In this document: positions 7,370 through 15,865 of the stretch, piece after piece | Layout: every line of letters begins with the position of its first letter | Numbering within the stretch: the stretch's first letter is position 1 | Assembly (NCBI GenBank): GCA_902785105.1 | Contig: CACZXF010000001.1 | Coordinates: forward strand, 1-64,000 | DNA length: 64,000 bases | DNA from: an uncultured Eubacteriales bacterium | GTDB taxonomy: Bacteria; Bacillota; Clostridia; Christensenellales; Aristaeellaceae | Direction of reading: 5' to 3' | Position numbers and translations under genes: made by a program | Notes under the pieces: generated by a model | The model's database searches: none | The model's input: the letters and a program-made list of their open reading frames with translations, nothing else | Told to the model about the DNA's origin: nothing

Positions 7370-8446
7370 TTAATCATCATTGTCGTCATCATCGCCCCGA
7401 CTGATGCGGATCGATATGGAACCGTGGGAGCCGAAGAGGGCGGAGAGAGCGCCGACGATGAAGAGGAAGGAATTGAACAGCTTAAAGATCATGCCGAATA
7501 TCAGGCCGAGAACGGTCAGCACCCGGCGCTTGCGGTCGGTCATGCTCCTTCGGTAGCAGAAACGGTTGATGGCGGCCAGGCCCTGGAACATGAAAGCGGT
7601 GGACACAATGGCGTAGGCCGCCATGTAGACCGCTTCGCCGGAGGCGTATTCACTCTCGGAGATGAAATAGGCGATGATCCAGAGAAGCAACAGCTCCAAA
7701 GTCGCCCAGCGGGGCAGGAACCAGCGCTCCATGCCGATGAAGCTCTCGTTGGTGGCCATGCCGCGGCGGGCCATTAGCCAGTTGCCCCAGAGTGCCGTCA
7801 CAATGCCGGACATCATCGAACCGGCCAGTAGGTTGCCGGGGAGGACGCGCTCGTAGGTCTCCCCCACCAGTTGCAGCATCGCCAGCACGCGGGCGCGATA
7901 GTCAGCGATGTCAATGGGCGATATGCCCCGCAGGTCGCCCGTGGTGAAGGCCCGGTTGATGGCGTCCACGAAGGGCTGGAACCACAGGTCGGGCATGTGC
8001 TTGAACTGCTCCGTCAGGGCGTCCACGGCGCGGCCGATGATGTTGCCACCGTAGGCCGCGTAGGCGATGAACACCGCAACCACCAGACCGGCAAAGTACA
8101 GGCCGACATCCAGTTTAAGCTGCTCGAAGAAGGGGCGCTTTAATATGATGCCCCGCATGGCGATGATGGCCGGGAAGGTGCCCGCCGCCATGGTCATCCA
8201 CATGAAGGTGGAATTGAGCGTCACCGCCGTCGCGCCGAGCTGCACCGTCATGTAGAGCCACGCGGGGATGCGCCCGGCGTAGACGTACAGAAATATCATC
8301 AGCACGCCGCTCAGCACCAGCACAGGCATCAGGAAGCACGCCTCCAACGCCATCAGCACCGGCGTCAGCAGGCCCATCAACACCGCAAGCACGATCCCCA
8401 GCGCCAGCCGCCCGCCCGATATGTTAAAGGATTGATTGGATAACAA
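7370..8446 (-). CDS. DUF2232 (YybS-like) polytopic membrane protein
   Basis: About 358 residues with roughly eight hydrophobic segments and an acidic tail ending GDDDDNDD. DUF2232/YybS proteins commonly sit upstream of rplI and dnaB in Bacillota; their function is unknown. The gdpP/yybT gene often found in this cluster is absent. I chose the TTG at 8446 because GGAGG lies seven bases upstream and because the -10 box at 8483-8488 is too close to the alternative ATG at 8479 for that codon to be on the transcript. Confidence 0.8.
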   Translation of the reverse strand: MLSNQSFNISGGRLALGIVLAVLMGLLTPVLMALEACFLMPVLVLSGVLMIFLYVYAGRIPAWLYMTVQLGATAVTLNSTFMWMTMAAGTFPAIIAMRGIILKRPFFEQLKLDVGLYFAGLVVAVFIAYAAYGGNIIGRAVDALTEQFKHMPDLWFQPFVDAINRAFTTGDLRGISPIDIADYRARVLAMLQLVGETYERVLPGNLLAGSMMSGIVTALWGNWLMARRGMATNESFIGMERWFLPRWATLELLLLWIIAYFISESEYASGEAVYMAAYAIVSTAFMFQGLAAINRFCYRRSMTDRKRRVLTVLGLIFGMIFKLFNSFLFIVGALSALFGSHGSISIRISRGDDDDNDD

Positions 8447-8482
8447 CTTTGATCCTCCAAATGAAATACTATCCTGCATGAC

Positions 8483-8511
8483 ATTATATCACGCCATTGC
8501 CCCGGCGTCAA
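8483..8511 (-). promoter_or_regulatory. Promoter of the DUF2232-rplI-dnaB cluster
   Basis: On the minus strand, TTGACG, a 17-base spacer and a perfect TATAAT (plus-strand 8483-8488). It supports the TTG start of the DUF2232 gene. Confidence 0.8.
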
Positions 8512-8594
8512 ATAAAGGTATGCCCCAGTTGATGACAGTTATATATCCTATAATCAACAATTAACAGAAACAATCCCCTGTCGATATTTAACGA

Positions 8595-8623
8595 TTGACA
8601 AAGGCGTGCTAAACTGCTAAAAG
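8595..8623 (+). promoter_or_regulatory. Promoter candidate for the 2-oxoacid oxidoreductase operon
   Basis: TTGACA (8595-8600), a 17-base spacer and TAAAAG (8618-8623), about 250 bases before the first gene. The type B palindrome would then lie inside the 5' leader. Confidence 0.5.
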
Positions 8624-8664
8624 GGGAATTGATAGTTCTTCATGTGGGATGATTCATTCTGTTT

Positions 8665-8850
8665 GATAAATGTGGAAGTTGTCGGGTAAGCGGGTAACCC
8701 ACCTCATCCGCCCTCACGGGCACCTTCCCCTCAAGGGGAAGGCAAGAGCTGGGCTACCGGTAACCAAAAGCCTTCCCCTTGAGGGGAAGGTGGCGCGAAG
8801 CGCCGGATGAGATGGCCTCGAACAAGCATCCCGACAAACCCCTGTTTATC
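8665..8850. repeat. Compound palindrome, inner type B
   Basis: The same outer arms as the type A copies (GATAAATGTGGAAGTTGTCG at 8665 and CCGACAAACCCCTGTTTATC at 8831-8850) enclose a different inner palindrome, 8703-8811. The inner part starts CTCATCCG, ends CGGATGAG, and contains CTTCCCCTCAAGGGGAAG and CTTCCCCTTGAGGGGAAG hairpins. Confidence 0.85.
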
Positions 8851-8872
8851 ATTGCCACGGGGAGGTGTTGTC

Positions 8873-9589
8873 TTGTCCACTTTCAACGGACTGCGGGAGC
8901 CTGACCGCCGCATACTGGTGGTCACGGGCCACTATGGCAGCGGCAAGACGGAGTTCAGCGTGAGTCTGGCCATGCGGCTGGCGGAGCGGGGCTTCGGTCC
9001 TTACAAACGGCTGGCGCTGTGCGATCTGGACATCATCAACCCCTACTTCCGCTCCCGCGAGCGTCGGGCGATGCTGGAGGGCGCGGGCGTGCCGGTTTAC
9101 GGCAGCGCCTACGGCCACGAGGTGACGGCGGAGATCCCCGAGCTGGCGGCGAACATCCGCGCGCCGCTGGAGGACAAGGACTGCCGGACCATCGTGGACC
9201 TGGGCGGCAACGATTCCGGGGCGATGGTTTTAAACCAGTTCGGCAAGTATTTCACTCCGGAGAGCACGCTGTTTCTCACCGTCATCAACGCCAACCGCCC
9301 GGAGACCCGTGACTTTGACGGGGCGATGGAGCATCTTCGCGCCATCGAAGCCATCACCGGACATAAGGTGGACGGGCTCATCAACAACACCCATCTGCTC
9401 CGGGAGACCGACGCGGACTGCGTGGTGAAGGGCCACCGGCTGTGCGAAAGGCTGTGCGACGCCACGGGGGCTTTCATCTGGTGCGACTGCTATCCGGAGG
9501 GCATCGTAGACCCGGCGTCGCTGCCGGAGGAATATGGTTATCTGATGCCGCTGGGACTCTATATGCGTCCCGGCTGGCTGGATCGATAG
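8873..9589 (+). CDS. P-loop ATPase of the 2-oxoacid:ferredoxin oxidoreductase operon
   Basis: A 238-residue nucleotide-binding protein with Walker A GHYGSGKTE near residue 20 and a SIMIBI-type layout (LALCDLDIINPYFRSRE, then IVDLGGND). ParA/MinD/CooC-like relatives often handle metallocluster or enzyme maturation. I know clusters where a gene like this precedes VorB-type oxidoreductases, but its exact role is not established. TTG at 8873 was chosen for the GGGGAGG site six to seven bases upstream; the longer frame runs into the palindromic repeat. It is followed 11 bases later by the ferredoxin subunit. Confidence 0.75.
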   Translation: MSTFNGLREPDRRILVVTGHYGSGKTEFSVSLAMRLAERGFGPYKRLALCDLDIINPYFRSRERRAMLEGAGVPVYGSAYGHEVTAEIPELAANIRAPLEDKDCRTIVDLGGNDSGAMVLNQFGKYFTPESTLFLTVINANRPETRDFDGAMEHLRAIEAITGHKVDGLINNTHLLRETDADCVVKGHRLCERLCDATGAFIWCDCYPEGIVDPASLPEEYGYLMPLGLYMRPGWLDR

Positions 9590-9600
9590 GAGGGTAAGGA

Positions 9601-9822
9601 ATGCCAAAGAAGCAATTCAAGGTCGTCTTCAATCGGGAGCGGTGCAAGGGCTGCGAGCTCTGCAAGTCCTTCTGCCCGAAAAAGCTGATTGAGATGGACA
9701 CGCAGGTGAACGCCAGGGGCTACTGCCCGGCGATGATGACCGACCAGACCCAGTGCATCGGCTGCCAGAGCTGCGCGTTGGTCTGTCCCGACGGCGCGAT
9801 CGCCATCTATGAGGAGGAATGA
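9601..9822 (+). CDS. Ferredoxin-like delta subunit of 2-oxoacid:ferredoxin oxidoreductase
   Basis: A 73-residue protein with two [4Fe-4S] motifs (CKGCELCKSFCP and CIGCQSCALVCP). It passes electrons from the TPP-containing core to soluble ferredoxin. It starts at an ATG behind GGAGGGTAAGGA and its stop lies three bases before the alpha-subunit ATG at 9825. Confidence 0.9.
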   Translation: MPKKQFKVVFNRERCKGCELCKSFCPKKLIEMDTQVNARGYCPAMMTDQTQCIGCQSCALVCPDGAIAIYEEE

Positions 9823-9824
9823 GC

Positions 9825-10901
9825 ATGGCTGAAAAGGTATTGATGAAGGGCAACGAGGCCTTTGCCGAGGCCGTCATTCGCGGCGGCGTGCGGTTCTATT
9901 TCGGCTATCCCATCACGCCCCAGAGTGAGATCCCGGAGTTCATGAGCCGCGAGCTGCCCAAGCGGGGCGGCAAGTTTTTGCAGGCTGAGTCTGAGCTGGG
10001 CGCTGTGAACATGGCCTATGGCTGCGGCGCGGCGGGCGGCAACGCCTTTATCTCCTCCTCCTCTCCCGGCATCGCGCTGATGCAGGAGGGCATGAGCTTC
10101 CTCTGCTCCGCGGAGGTGCCGCTGACCATACTGAACGCCTCCCGCGGCGGCCCCGGCATCGGCTCCATCCAGCCGGGCCAGGCGGACTACTTCCAGGTGA
10201 CCCGCGGCGGCGGCAACGGCGACTATCGCATTCCCGTGTTCGCCCCCGCTTCCATCCAGGAGGCCATCGACATTTTGTATGACGCCCCCGCCCTGGCGGA
10301 CGAGTGGCGCAACCCCGTGATGATCCTGGTGGACGGCCTGATGGGCCAGATGATGGAGCCCGTGGTGCTGCCTGAGCCCAAGACGCCCGTGACCAGCGCC
10401 GACATCCCGAAGCTCAAGCCCTGGGCCATCTCCGGCAGTGAGAAGGGTCAGCGCAGCGTCGTCAAGTCCCTGCGCCTCCAGCCCGAGGTATTGGAGCAGC
10501 ACGTCGAGAAGCTGTTTGAGAAGTACAATCGCATGGAGCAGGAACTCCAGAAGGTGGAGTGCGACAGCATCGAGGACGCCGAGGTGGTCTTTGTGGCCTT
10601 CGGCACCATGGCGCGCCTGGCCCGCGAGGCGATGGAGATCCTCCAGTCCCAGGGCATCAAGGCCGGCCTGATCCGTCCCATCAGCCTGTGGCCCTTCCCC
10701 TATTACGCCTTTGACGCGCTCACCGACAAGACCAAGGTGGTCATCTCCACCGAGCTGAGCATGGGCCAGATGATCCAGGATGTGCAGCTCGGCGTGAAGG
10801 GCCGCTTCCCGGTGAAGCTGATCCACCGCACCGGCGGCATGCTGCCCACGTCCATCGAGATCGTGGACAAGACCAAGAAGATACTGGAGGAAGTGCGATG
10901 A
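9825..10901 (+). CDS. vorB: 2-oxoacid:ferredoxin oxidoreductase alpha subunit (VorB/KorA type)
   Basis: A 358-residue alpha subunit with the pyrimidine-binding and transketolase C-like domains: GNEAFAEAVIRGGVRFYFGYPITPQ at the start (shown here as a description of residues 8-32), a glycine-rich SRGGPGIGSIQPGQADY segment, and a C-terminal domain with FGTMARLAREA. It oxidatively decarboxylates 2-oxoacids to acyl-CoA and reduces ferredoxin. Substrate class (branched-chain 2-oxoacid versus 2-oxoglutarate) cannot be fixed from sequence. The ATG at 9825 has better spacing from GAGGAGG than the one at 9819. It overlaps the beta-subunit ATG by four bases. Confidence 0.9.
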   Translation: MAEKVLMKGNEAFAEAVIRGGVRFYFGYPITPQSEIPEFMSRELPKRGGKFLQAESELGAVNMAYGCGAAGGNAFISSSSPGIALMQEGMSFLCSAEVPLTILNASRGGPGIGSIQPGQADYFQVTRGGGNGDYRIPVFAPASIQEAIDILYDAPALADEWRNPVMILVDGLMGQMMEPVVLPEPKTPVTSADIPKLKPWAISGSEKGQRSVVKSLRLQPEVLEQHVEKLFEKYNRMEQELQKVECDSIEDAEVVFVAFGTMARLAREAMEILQSQGIKAGLIRPISLWPFPYYAFDALTDKTKVVISTELSMGQMIQDVQLGVKGRFPVKLIHRTGGMLPTSIEIVDKTKKILEEVR

Positions 10902-11656
10902 AACCTGTATTTGAGTATACAAAGGGCATGACCGACGCCATCACCAGCTATTGCCCCGGCTGCACCCACGGCGTCGCGCACCGCCTCATCATGGAAACTC
11001 TGGATGAAATGGGGCTGCTGGGCAAGGCCATCGGCGTGGCCCCCATCGGCTGCTCCGTGGTGGCGCACCAGTTCATGAATGTGGACATGTGCGAATCCGC
11101 CCACGGGCGCTCCCCGGCCATCGCCTCCGGCATCCGCCGCGTCCATCCGGACAAGGTGGTCTTCACCTATCAGGGCGACGGCGACCTGGCCTCCATCGGC
11201 ATGGGCGAAATCATGCACGCGGCGGCCCGCGGCGAGAAGTTCTCCACCTTCTTCATCAACAACTGCATCTACGGCATGACCGGCGGCCAGATGGCCCCCA
11301 CCACGCTGATCGGCCAGCGCTCCACCACCTCCGTGGACGGGCGCACCCGCGAGCAGGCGGGCATGCCGCTCAAGATGTGCGAGATCCTCTCCACACTGGA
11401 CGGCCCCTCCTACATCGAGCGCGTGGCGCTGGACTCCCCCGCCCACATCCGCGCCGCCAAGAAGGCCGTGCGCAAGGCCATCGAGTACCAGCTCGCCGGG
11501 AAGGGCTTCACCTTCGTGGAGTTCCTCTCCATCTGCCCCACCAACTGGGGCCTGACCCCGCCCAAGGCCATGGAGTGGCTTCGTGAGAACATGATCCCCT
11601 ATTACCCGCTGGGCGTATACAAGGATGAGGAGGCGCAGGACAATGGCGACAAATAA
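10898..11656 (+). CDS. 2-oxoacid:ferredoxin oxidoreductase beta (TPP-binding) subunit
   Basis: A 252-residue beta subunit. The N-terminal CPGCTHG motif matches the TPP-enzyme Fe-S/beta family, and the TPP/Mg motif is GDGDLASIG ... NNCIYGMTGGQ. It pairs with the alpha subunit to form the active site. It overlaps alpha by four bases (ATGA) and gamma by 14 bases, so the three are made together. Confidence 0.92.
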   Translation: MKPVFEYTKGMTDAITSYCPGCTHGVAHRLIMETLDEMGLLGKAIGVAPIGCSVVAHQFMNVDMCESAHGRSPAIASGIRRVHPDKVVFTYQGDGDLASIGMGEIMHAAARGEKFSTFFINNCIYGMTGGQMAPTTLIGQRSTTSVDGRTREQAGMPLKMCEILSTLDGPSYIERVALDSPAHIRAAKKAVRKAIEYQLAGKGFTFVEFLSICPTNWGLTPPKAMEWLRENMIPYYPLGVYKDEEAQDNGDK

Positions 11657-12179
11657 ACTCTTCTTCGCGGGCTCCGGCGGACAGGGCGTTCTGACGATGG
11701 GCCAGATGGTCACCTACGCCGCCATGTACGCGGACATGAACGCGACCTGGCTGCCCTCCTACGGCCCCGAGATGCGCGGCGGCACCGCCAACTGCACCGT
11801 GGTCATCTCCACCGACAAGCCGGTGTCCTGTCCTCTTATTTACGAGGCGGACAACGTGGTGGTCATGAACCTGCCTTCCCTGGTGAAGTTTGAATCGCTG
11901 GTCAAGCCCGGCGGCAACCTCTTCATCAACTCCACCCTCATCGACCAGAAGGCCACCCGCGACGACATCAACGTCTATTACGTGGACGCCGGTGGCATCG
12001 CCCTCAAGCTGGGCAACGCTCGCACCGCCAACGTGGTCATGCTTGGCGCGGTGGTGGAGGTCTCCAAGGTCGTGCCCGTGGAGATGATCTACAAGATCAT
12101 GGAAAAGACCTTCTCCGGACGCAAGGCCCACCTGCTGGACATCAACAAGCAGGCCTTCCACGCCTGGAAGCCGGAATAA
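11643..12179 (+). CDS. 2-oxoacid:ferredoxin oxidoreductase gamma subunit
   Basis: A 178-residue gamma subunit (FAGSGGQGVLTMGQM near residue 8; LPSYGPEMRGGTANC). The domain forms part of the CoA-binding region in related enzymes. The ATG at 11643 lies inside the end of the beta gene, with GAGGAGG upstream; an in-frame start at 11625 is less likely. It is the last gene of the operon. Confidence 0.92.
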   Translation: MATNKLFFAGSGGQGVLTMGQMVTYAAMYADMNATWLPSYGPEMRGGTANCTVVISTDKPVSCPLIYEADNVVVMNLPSLVKFESLVKPGGNLFINSTLIDQKATRDDINVYYVDAGGIALKLGNARTANVVMLGAVVEVSKVVPVEMIYKIMEKTFSGRKAHLLDINKQAFHAWKPE

Positions 12180-12187
12180 AAAAATGT

Positions 12188-12225
12188 GCGCCCCTTTTGT
12201 TCGTACAACAGACGGGGCGCTTTTT
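12188..12225 (+). terminator. Intrinsic terminator after the oxidoreductase operon
   Basis: GCGCCCC (12188-12194) pairs with GGGGCGC (12214-12220), with an inner TTGT/ACAA pairing, followed by TTTTTA. Confidence 0.88.
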
Positions 12226-12264
12226 ATACTCGATGACGATTTGCGATGCCGATAGGACATTGAT

Positions 12265-12414
12265 GGAAATTGGAGTTTATCGGCGAGTTAAGCTGACCCT
12301 GTAGGGGCGCCGTTTCGGCGCCCGCCCCTGTGAGACGGCACATCCTATCAGGCGGGCGGCGAAACGCCGCCCCTACAGGAGAGCGGGTAATTTCCCGACA
12401 AATCCCCGTTTATC
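12265..12414. repeat. Compound palindrome, inner type A, complete copy
   Basis: The left arm GGAAATTGGAGTTTATCGGC (12265) and right arm CCCGACAAATCCCCGTTTAT (12394) flank a core at 12298-12379 that begins CCTGTAGGGGCGCCG and ends CGCCGCCCCTACAGG. It is one of the best-preserved copies and fills the gap before the zinc-ribbon gene. Confidence 0.88.
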
Positions 12415-12496
12415 TGCGCGGCGTTCCGATCATCATCGGACAGAATCTGAATAAAGCGGCGCTGAATGAACGCTTATTGAAAAAGGACAAACAGGC

Positions 12497-13318
12497 ATGG
12501 AATCGAAGACGTACATGAGCGACAGGTGTCCCCATTGCGGGGCCATGATACTTCCGAGGGACAAATTCTGTCCGCAATGCGGCACGCCGCTGGAAGCGGA
12601 GGGCAAATCCATCGATTATGCGGAGGATGACGGCTGGCAGCCAGGCATGATCCCCGTCACCATCGGGCAGCTCAGCGCGTACTGTGAATACAATGAAATG
12701 CCCCTGGAGACGATGCGCTTTTTTGTGGGCGAGGACTACCGGCAGCCCCGGGCCTTTGGCATCTATCAGGAGGGCGACCAGTTCATCGTCTACAAAAACA
12801 AGGCCGACGGCAGCCGTGCTGTGCGCTACCACGGGCCGGACGAAGCCTATGCGGTGGGCGAGCTTTACGACAAGCTTCTGGAAGAGTGTCATAAGCGGAA
12901 TATCTGGCCGGATGGGAAGCCGGAGGACGCCATCAGGGATGAGAAGCGAGCCAAACGTCAGTTTTTCTTGATGGCGGCCGGTATGCTGGCCGTTTTCATA
13001 GTGGTCTCCTTCTTTGCCTTTCGGGACCAGGAGCGGCGGCACGCCCATGACGGCTATTACCGCTTCGACGATCCGGGACTGTATTACTGCTATGGCGACG
13101 ACTGGTACTATAATGACGCTTACTACGATTGGGTTCTCTGGGACAGCATGTCCTATGATGAGGGCGATTACCTGGGCGACGATTACGATGCCAGCTGGGG
13201 CTACAGCAATTTTGAGGAATCCGAAACCTGGGAACGGATTCAGGAAGAAAACAGGACCAGCAGCGACGATTACAGCTCATGGGATTCCAATGATACGGAC
13301 TGGGATTCCGACTGGTAG
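12497..13318 (+). CDS. Zinc-ribbon, single-pass membrane protein of unknown function
   Basis: A 273-residue protein with an N-terminal double zinc knuckle (CPHCGAMI ... CPQCGTPL, residues 12-35). A soluble region with YxVY-type strands, one membrane helix (about residues 155-177, FFLMAAGMLAVFIVVSFFAF), and an extracellular tail very rich in Tyr, Trp, Asp and Ser follow. I do not recognise a family beyond the zinc ribbon. The tail looks like an intrinsically disordered, aromatic-acidic stretch. It stands alone between a palindrome and a shared terminator. Confidence 0.7.
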   Translation: MESKTYMSDRCPHCGAMILPRDKFCPQCGTPLEAEGKSIDYAEDDGWQPGMIPVTIGQLSAYCEYNEMPLETMRFFVGEDYRQPRAFGIYQEGDQFIVYKNKADGSRAVRYHGPDEAYAVGELYDKLLEECHKRNIWPDGKPEDAIRDEKRAKRQFFLMAAGMLAVFIVVSFFAFRDQERRHAHDGYYRFDDPGLYYCYGDDWYYNDAYYDWVLWDSMSYDEGDYLGDDYDASWGYSNFEESETWERIQEENRTSSDDYSSWDSNDTDWDSDW

Positions 13319-13341
13319 TCTATAGAGGAAACCGAAACATA

Positions 13342-13384
13342 AAAAAGCCTCTGAACGGCAATTGATGTCGTTTGGAGGCTTTTC
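13342..13384. terminator. Bidirectional terminator between convergent genes
   Basis: AAAAGCCTC (from 13343) pairs with GAGGCTTTT (ending 13383), with an inner ACG/CGT. There are A-runs on the left and T-runs on the right, so it can serve both strands. Confidence 0.85.
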
Positions 13385-13388
13385 GCTC

Positions 13389-14195
13389 TTATTTTTTCGG
13401 TCCAAACAATCCTTCACGGTAGGCGGAGATGTATTCCATGCAGTAGTCATCGAGGCCCAGAAGCGCTTCCGTGGCGTAGATGACGCCCATCATGTCCCGG
13501 TTGGTGGGGTCAAGGATGGCGGAATCCAGGCCGCACTTCATCGCCAGCACCGTAAAGCCAAGGTTCACCATCTTCCTGACTGGCAGATTGAAGGAGATGT
13601 TGGAGATGGCGGCGGTGATGTGGATGTCCTCGTAACGCTCGCGGATGGTGCTGATGACTTCCTCGTTGGTCTCGATGCCGTTTTCGGAGGTGCAGAGCAT
13701 CTCCACCAGCGGGTCGATGTGCAGGCGGGAGGGCTTGATGCCGTACTCCTTGGCCTTCGCCATAATCTTATCGAACACCTTCAGGCGGTCAGCGGCATTC
13801 TTCGGGATGCCGGTATCGTCGGAGCAGAGCGCGATGCACTCCCAGCGCGGGTTATCCCGCATGATGGGAAAGATGATGTCCATCTTGTCGCCCTCGCCGG
13901 AGACGGAGTTGAACAGGCCGGGGCGCTTGCAGAACTTGTAGGCCTCCGCCAGCACCTTGGCGGACGGGCTGTCCACGGAGATGGGCAGGTCGGTGACCTC
14001 CTGGATGCATTCGATCATCCATTTCAAAGTCTCCACTTCCTGAGCCTCGGGCACGGAGGCGCAGCAGTCGATGAAGGTCGCGCCGGCTTCGTCCTGTATC
14101 CGGGCGCGCTCCTTGATGAATTCTGAATCCCGACGGGCGATGGCGTCCGCCACAGCGGGGATGGAACCGTTGATCTTTTCGCCGATGATAATCAT
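13389..14195 (-). CDS. Pterin-binding methyltransferase (methyltetrahydrofolate:corrinoid family, MtgA/AcsE-like)
   Basis: A 268-residue TIM-barrel protein of the dihydropteroate synthase/MeTr family: MIIIGEKINGSIPAVADAI at the start, then GATFIDCCASVPEAQEVETL and ISVDSPSAKVL, the pterin-pocket segments. Such enzymes move a methyl group between tetrahydrofolate and a corrinoid protein. In acetogens this could be AcsE, but the gene sits with a URO-D family protein, not with CODH, which favours a substrate-demethylation role. It lies 13 bases after the mutarotase gene. Confidence 0.82.
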   Translation of the reverse strand: MIIIGEKINGSIPAVADAIARRDSEFIKERARIQDEAGATFIDCCASVPEAQEVETLKWMIECIQEVTDLPISVDSPSAKVLAEAYKFCKRPGLFNSVSGEGDKMDIIFPIMRDNPRWECIALCSDDTGIPKNAADRLKVFDKIMAKAKEYGIKPSRLHIDPLVEMLCTSENGIETNEEVISTIRERYEDIHITAAISNISFNLPVRKMVNLGFTVLAMKCGLDSAILDPTNRDMMGVIYATEALLGLDDYCMEYISAYREGLFGPKK

Positions 14196-14208
14196 GCTTC
14201 AAACCTCC

Positions 14209-14532
14209 TCAGTCCAGATGGTAGACCTCTTCCATGTCCGACCAGAATTCGCCTTCCTTGCGGTCATCCAGGGGCTGCATCAGGGGCTTCACCACGTCCC
14301 ACCACGCCTGGGTGTTGGGGTCGGCGGCCATCTTCGCCATGTCGGCGTCGAAGTCGTCCCCGTCGTACTCAAAATAGGCAAACAGCCATTCGCCGCGGCT
14401 GTAGATGGAATAGTTCTTCAAATGGCACTCCTTGATCATCTCGTTGACGCCGGGCATCGGGTTGGCGTGCCACTTCTTGTATGCCTCCAGGCCGTCCGGC
14501 TTCACCTTGATCATCTGACCGAAACGCAGCAT
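14209..14532 (-). CDS. L-rhamnose mutarotase family protein (RhaM-like, DUF718)
   Basis: A 107-residue protein with the RhaM layout: an N-terminal LRFGQMIKVKPDGLEAYKKW, His in WHANPMPGV matching the catalytic His of E. coli RhaM, NYSIYSRGEWLFAYFEYDG, then the Trp pair TQAWWDVVKP. RhaM interconverts alpha and beta pyranoses. No rhaA/rhaB/rhaD lies nearby, so the true sugar is open. Start 14532 follows GGGAGGTCAC; the longer frame runs into the repeat. It lies between URO-D and methyltransferase genes. Confidence 0.85.
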   Translation of the reverse strand: MLRFGQMIKVKPDGLEAYKKWHANPMPGVNEMIKECHLKNYSIYSRGEWLFAYFEYDGDDFDADMAKMAADPNTQAWWDVVKPLMQPLDDRKEGEFWSDMEEVYHLD

Positions 14533-14555
14533 GATGTGACCTCCCTTGTTGGTGT

Positions 14556-15689
14556 TTACTGTAAACAGGGATTCATCGGGGAGATGCACACGCTCCTGTA
14601 GGGGCGGCGTTGCGCCGCCCGCCGGGTAGGACGATGCGTTTCGTTGGGGGCGGGCGCCGAAACGGCGCCCCTACCCTTGACGTTCTCCGGGGGGACGTCG
14701 GCCTGCAATGCCTCGTGGCTGGGGGAGACGATGAGGCCCGTGGGGAAGATGGTGCGGAGCTCGCGGACCTTGGCGGCGACCTCCTCAGGCTTGCCGAAGG
14801 GCAGCAGGTCCTGGGTATCCACGCCGCCGCAGAAGGCGACCTTGCCGTAGAACTTCTCCTTGAGGTTCTCGGGCTGCATCCCGGCGGCCTTGGCCTGGAT
14901 GGGGTGGATGGCGTCCACGCCGGCCTCGATGAGCAGCGGGATGGCGTCCACGATGGAGCCGCAGGAGTGATAGACGATCTTCACACCGTAGCTGTGGGCG
15001 ATCTCGATGAGCTTCTTCGCGCCGGGGATGACGAACTCACTGACCAACTTCGGGGAGATCATCAGGCCCCGCTGGGAGCCCACGTCATCGCCAATGAGTA
15101 TCGCGTGGACCTTGCCCTTGGTGGCCTCCAGGAAGATGCGCAGGGCCTTTTCATAGAAGGCGACGATGTGGTCGTCCACATAGTGCACCATCTCCGGTTC
15201 GCCCACCATGTTCATCAACGCCGTCTGCATACCGAAGGCGGCGCAGGTGTCCTGGAAGTGACAGGCCCAGAGCATGCCCATGACGGTCTTGCCCTCGGGA
15301 GCCTCGTCCACTAACTTGCGGCACAGCTCGGGGTCGATATACTTCTCCGGGTCGGGCCAGGGGAAGTTCACGGCTTCCACGTCCTCCAGGTCCTCGCACT
15401 GGGCGAAGCAGCCGTCCGCCGTCAGCGTGCGGTGCTCGGTATCCACGTTAGAGCCGTTCATGTACCAGTCAAAGGCGGCGAAAATGGCGTTGCAGGTGGG
15501 CGAATGATAGGGAATTTCAACGGCGTAGAAGTCGTCCCCCACCACCTTTTTCAGTTCGCTGGTGTTGGCGACGCCGTAGTATTTGCAGAGCTTCGCGGCC
15601 TCCTCCGGGGTCGGGTCGCCCATCCAGCAGGCGGGGCGGTCCACGGGCTCGTAGGCGATGGTCTTATAGAATCTCTCGATGCTGTTCAT
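14556..15689 (-). CDS. Uroporphyrinogen decarboxylase-family (URO-D) methyltransferase-like protein with repeat-encoded C-terminus
   Basis: A 377-residue protein. Residues 1 to about 338 form a URO-D fold as found in MtaA/MtbA/CmuA-like corrinoid methyltransferases and relatives. The barrel end VAFCGGVDTQDLLPFG ... GLIVSPSHEALQADVPPENV is typical. Family members usually end a few residues later, but here about 39 residues are read from the inserted type A palindrome, ending NPCLQ. A true heme enzyme role is unlikely given the operon. The ATG at 15689 has GGGAGGG upstream. It is the first gene of the operon with the mutarotase and pterin methyltransferase. Confidence 0.82.
   Translation of the reverse strand: MNSIERFYKTIAYEPVDRPACWMGDPTPEEAAKLCKYYGVANTSELKKVVGDDFYAVEIPYHSPTCNAIFAAFDWYMNGSNVDTEHRTLTADGCFAQCEDLEDVEAVNFPWPDPEKYIDPELCRKLVDEAPEGKTVMGMLWACHFQDTCAAFGMQTALMNMVGEPEMVHYVDDHIVAFYEKALRIFLEATKGKVHAILIGDDVGSQRGLMISPKLVSEFVIPGAKKLIEIAHSYGVKIVYHSCGSIVDAIPLLIEAGVDAIHPIQAKAAGMQPENLKEKFYGKVAFCGGVDTQDLLPFGKPEEVAAKVRELRTIFPTGLIVSPSHEALQADVPPENVKGRGAVSAPAPNETHRPTRRAAQRRPYRSVCISPMNPCLQ
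14561..14675. repeat. Compound palindrome, inner type A, inserted in the 3' end of the URO-D gene
   Basis: The left arm GTAAACAGGGATTCATCGGG (14561) is followed by the core 14594-14675 (CCTGTAGGGGCGGCG ... CGGCGCCCCTAC). The right arm is missing: the core meets the gene's coding sequence directly near 14676. The gene's stop codon at 14556-14558 lies just past the arm. Confidence 0.85.
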
Positions 15690-15717
15690 ATCTTTACCCT
15701 CCCTGTGCGTTGTTCCA

Positions 15718-15787
15718 TAACATTATCATAGCAAAACGGATGGTCAAATACCATATACAGTCATAAGATGAAACTGTATATTTTTAA
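15718..15787 (-). promoter_or_regulatory. AraC-type control region and promoter of the URO-D operon
   Basis: Seventy bases align without gaps to 20652-20721 upstream of the sugar-binding protein gene. The invariant blocks are TAACATTATnATA, TCAAATnCCATATA and CTGTATATTTTTAA. On the minus strand these read as ATATACAG and TATATGG half-sites about 23 bases apart, then TTTGAC and a TATnATAATGTTA -10 region. Confidence 0.75.
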
Positions 15788-15865
15788 TGCAATCCCCGAA
15801 TGCCGCGGGTTTTGCAGGCAGTTTTTATTATTTATTTAGCGATGCCCATTTGGCAGGCAGATTCC

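Noticed and set aside
14209..14532. Full rhamnose catabolic operon
   Set aside because: Only the mutarotase-like gene is present; isomerase, kinase and aldolase are absent from the window.
14556..15689. Genuine heme-pathway uroporphyrinogen decarboxylase
   Set aside because: Operon context (methyltransferase, mutarotase) and closeness to corrinoid-methyltransferase relatives argue against it; no other heme gene is nearby.
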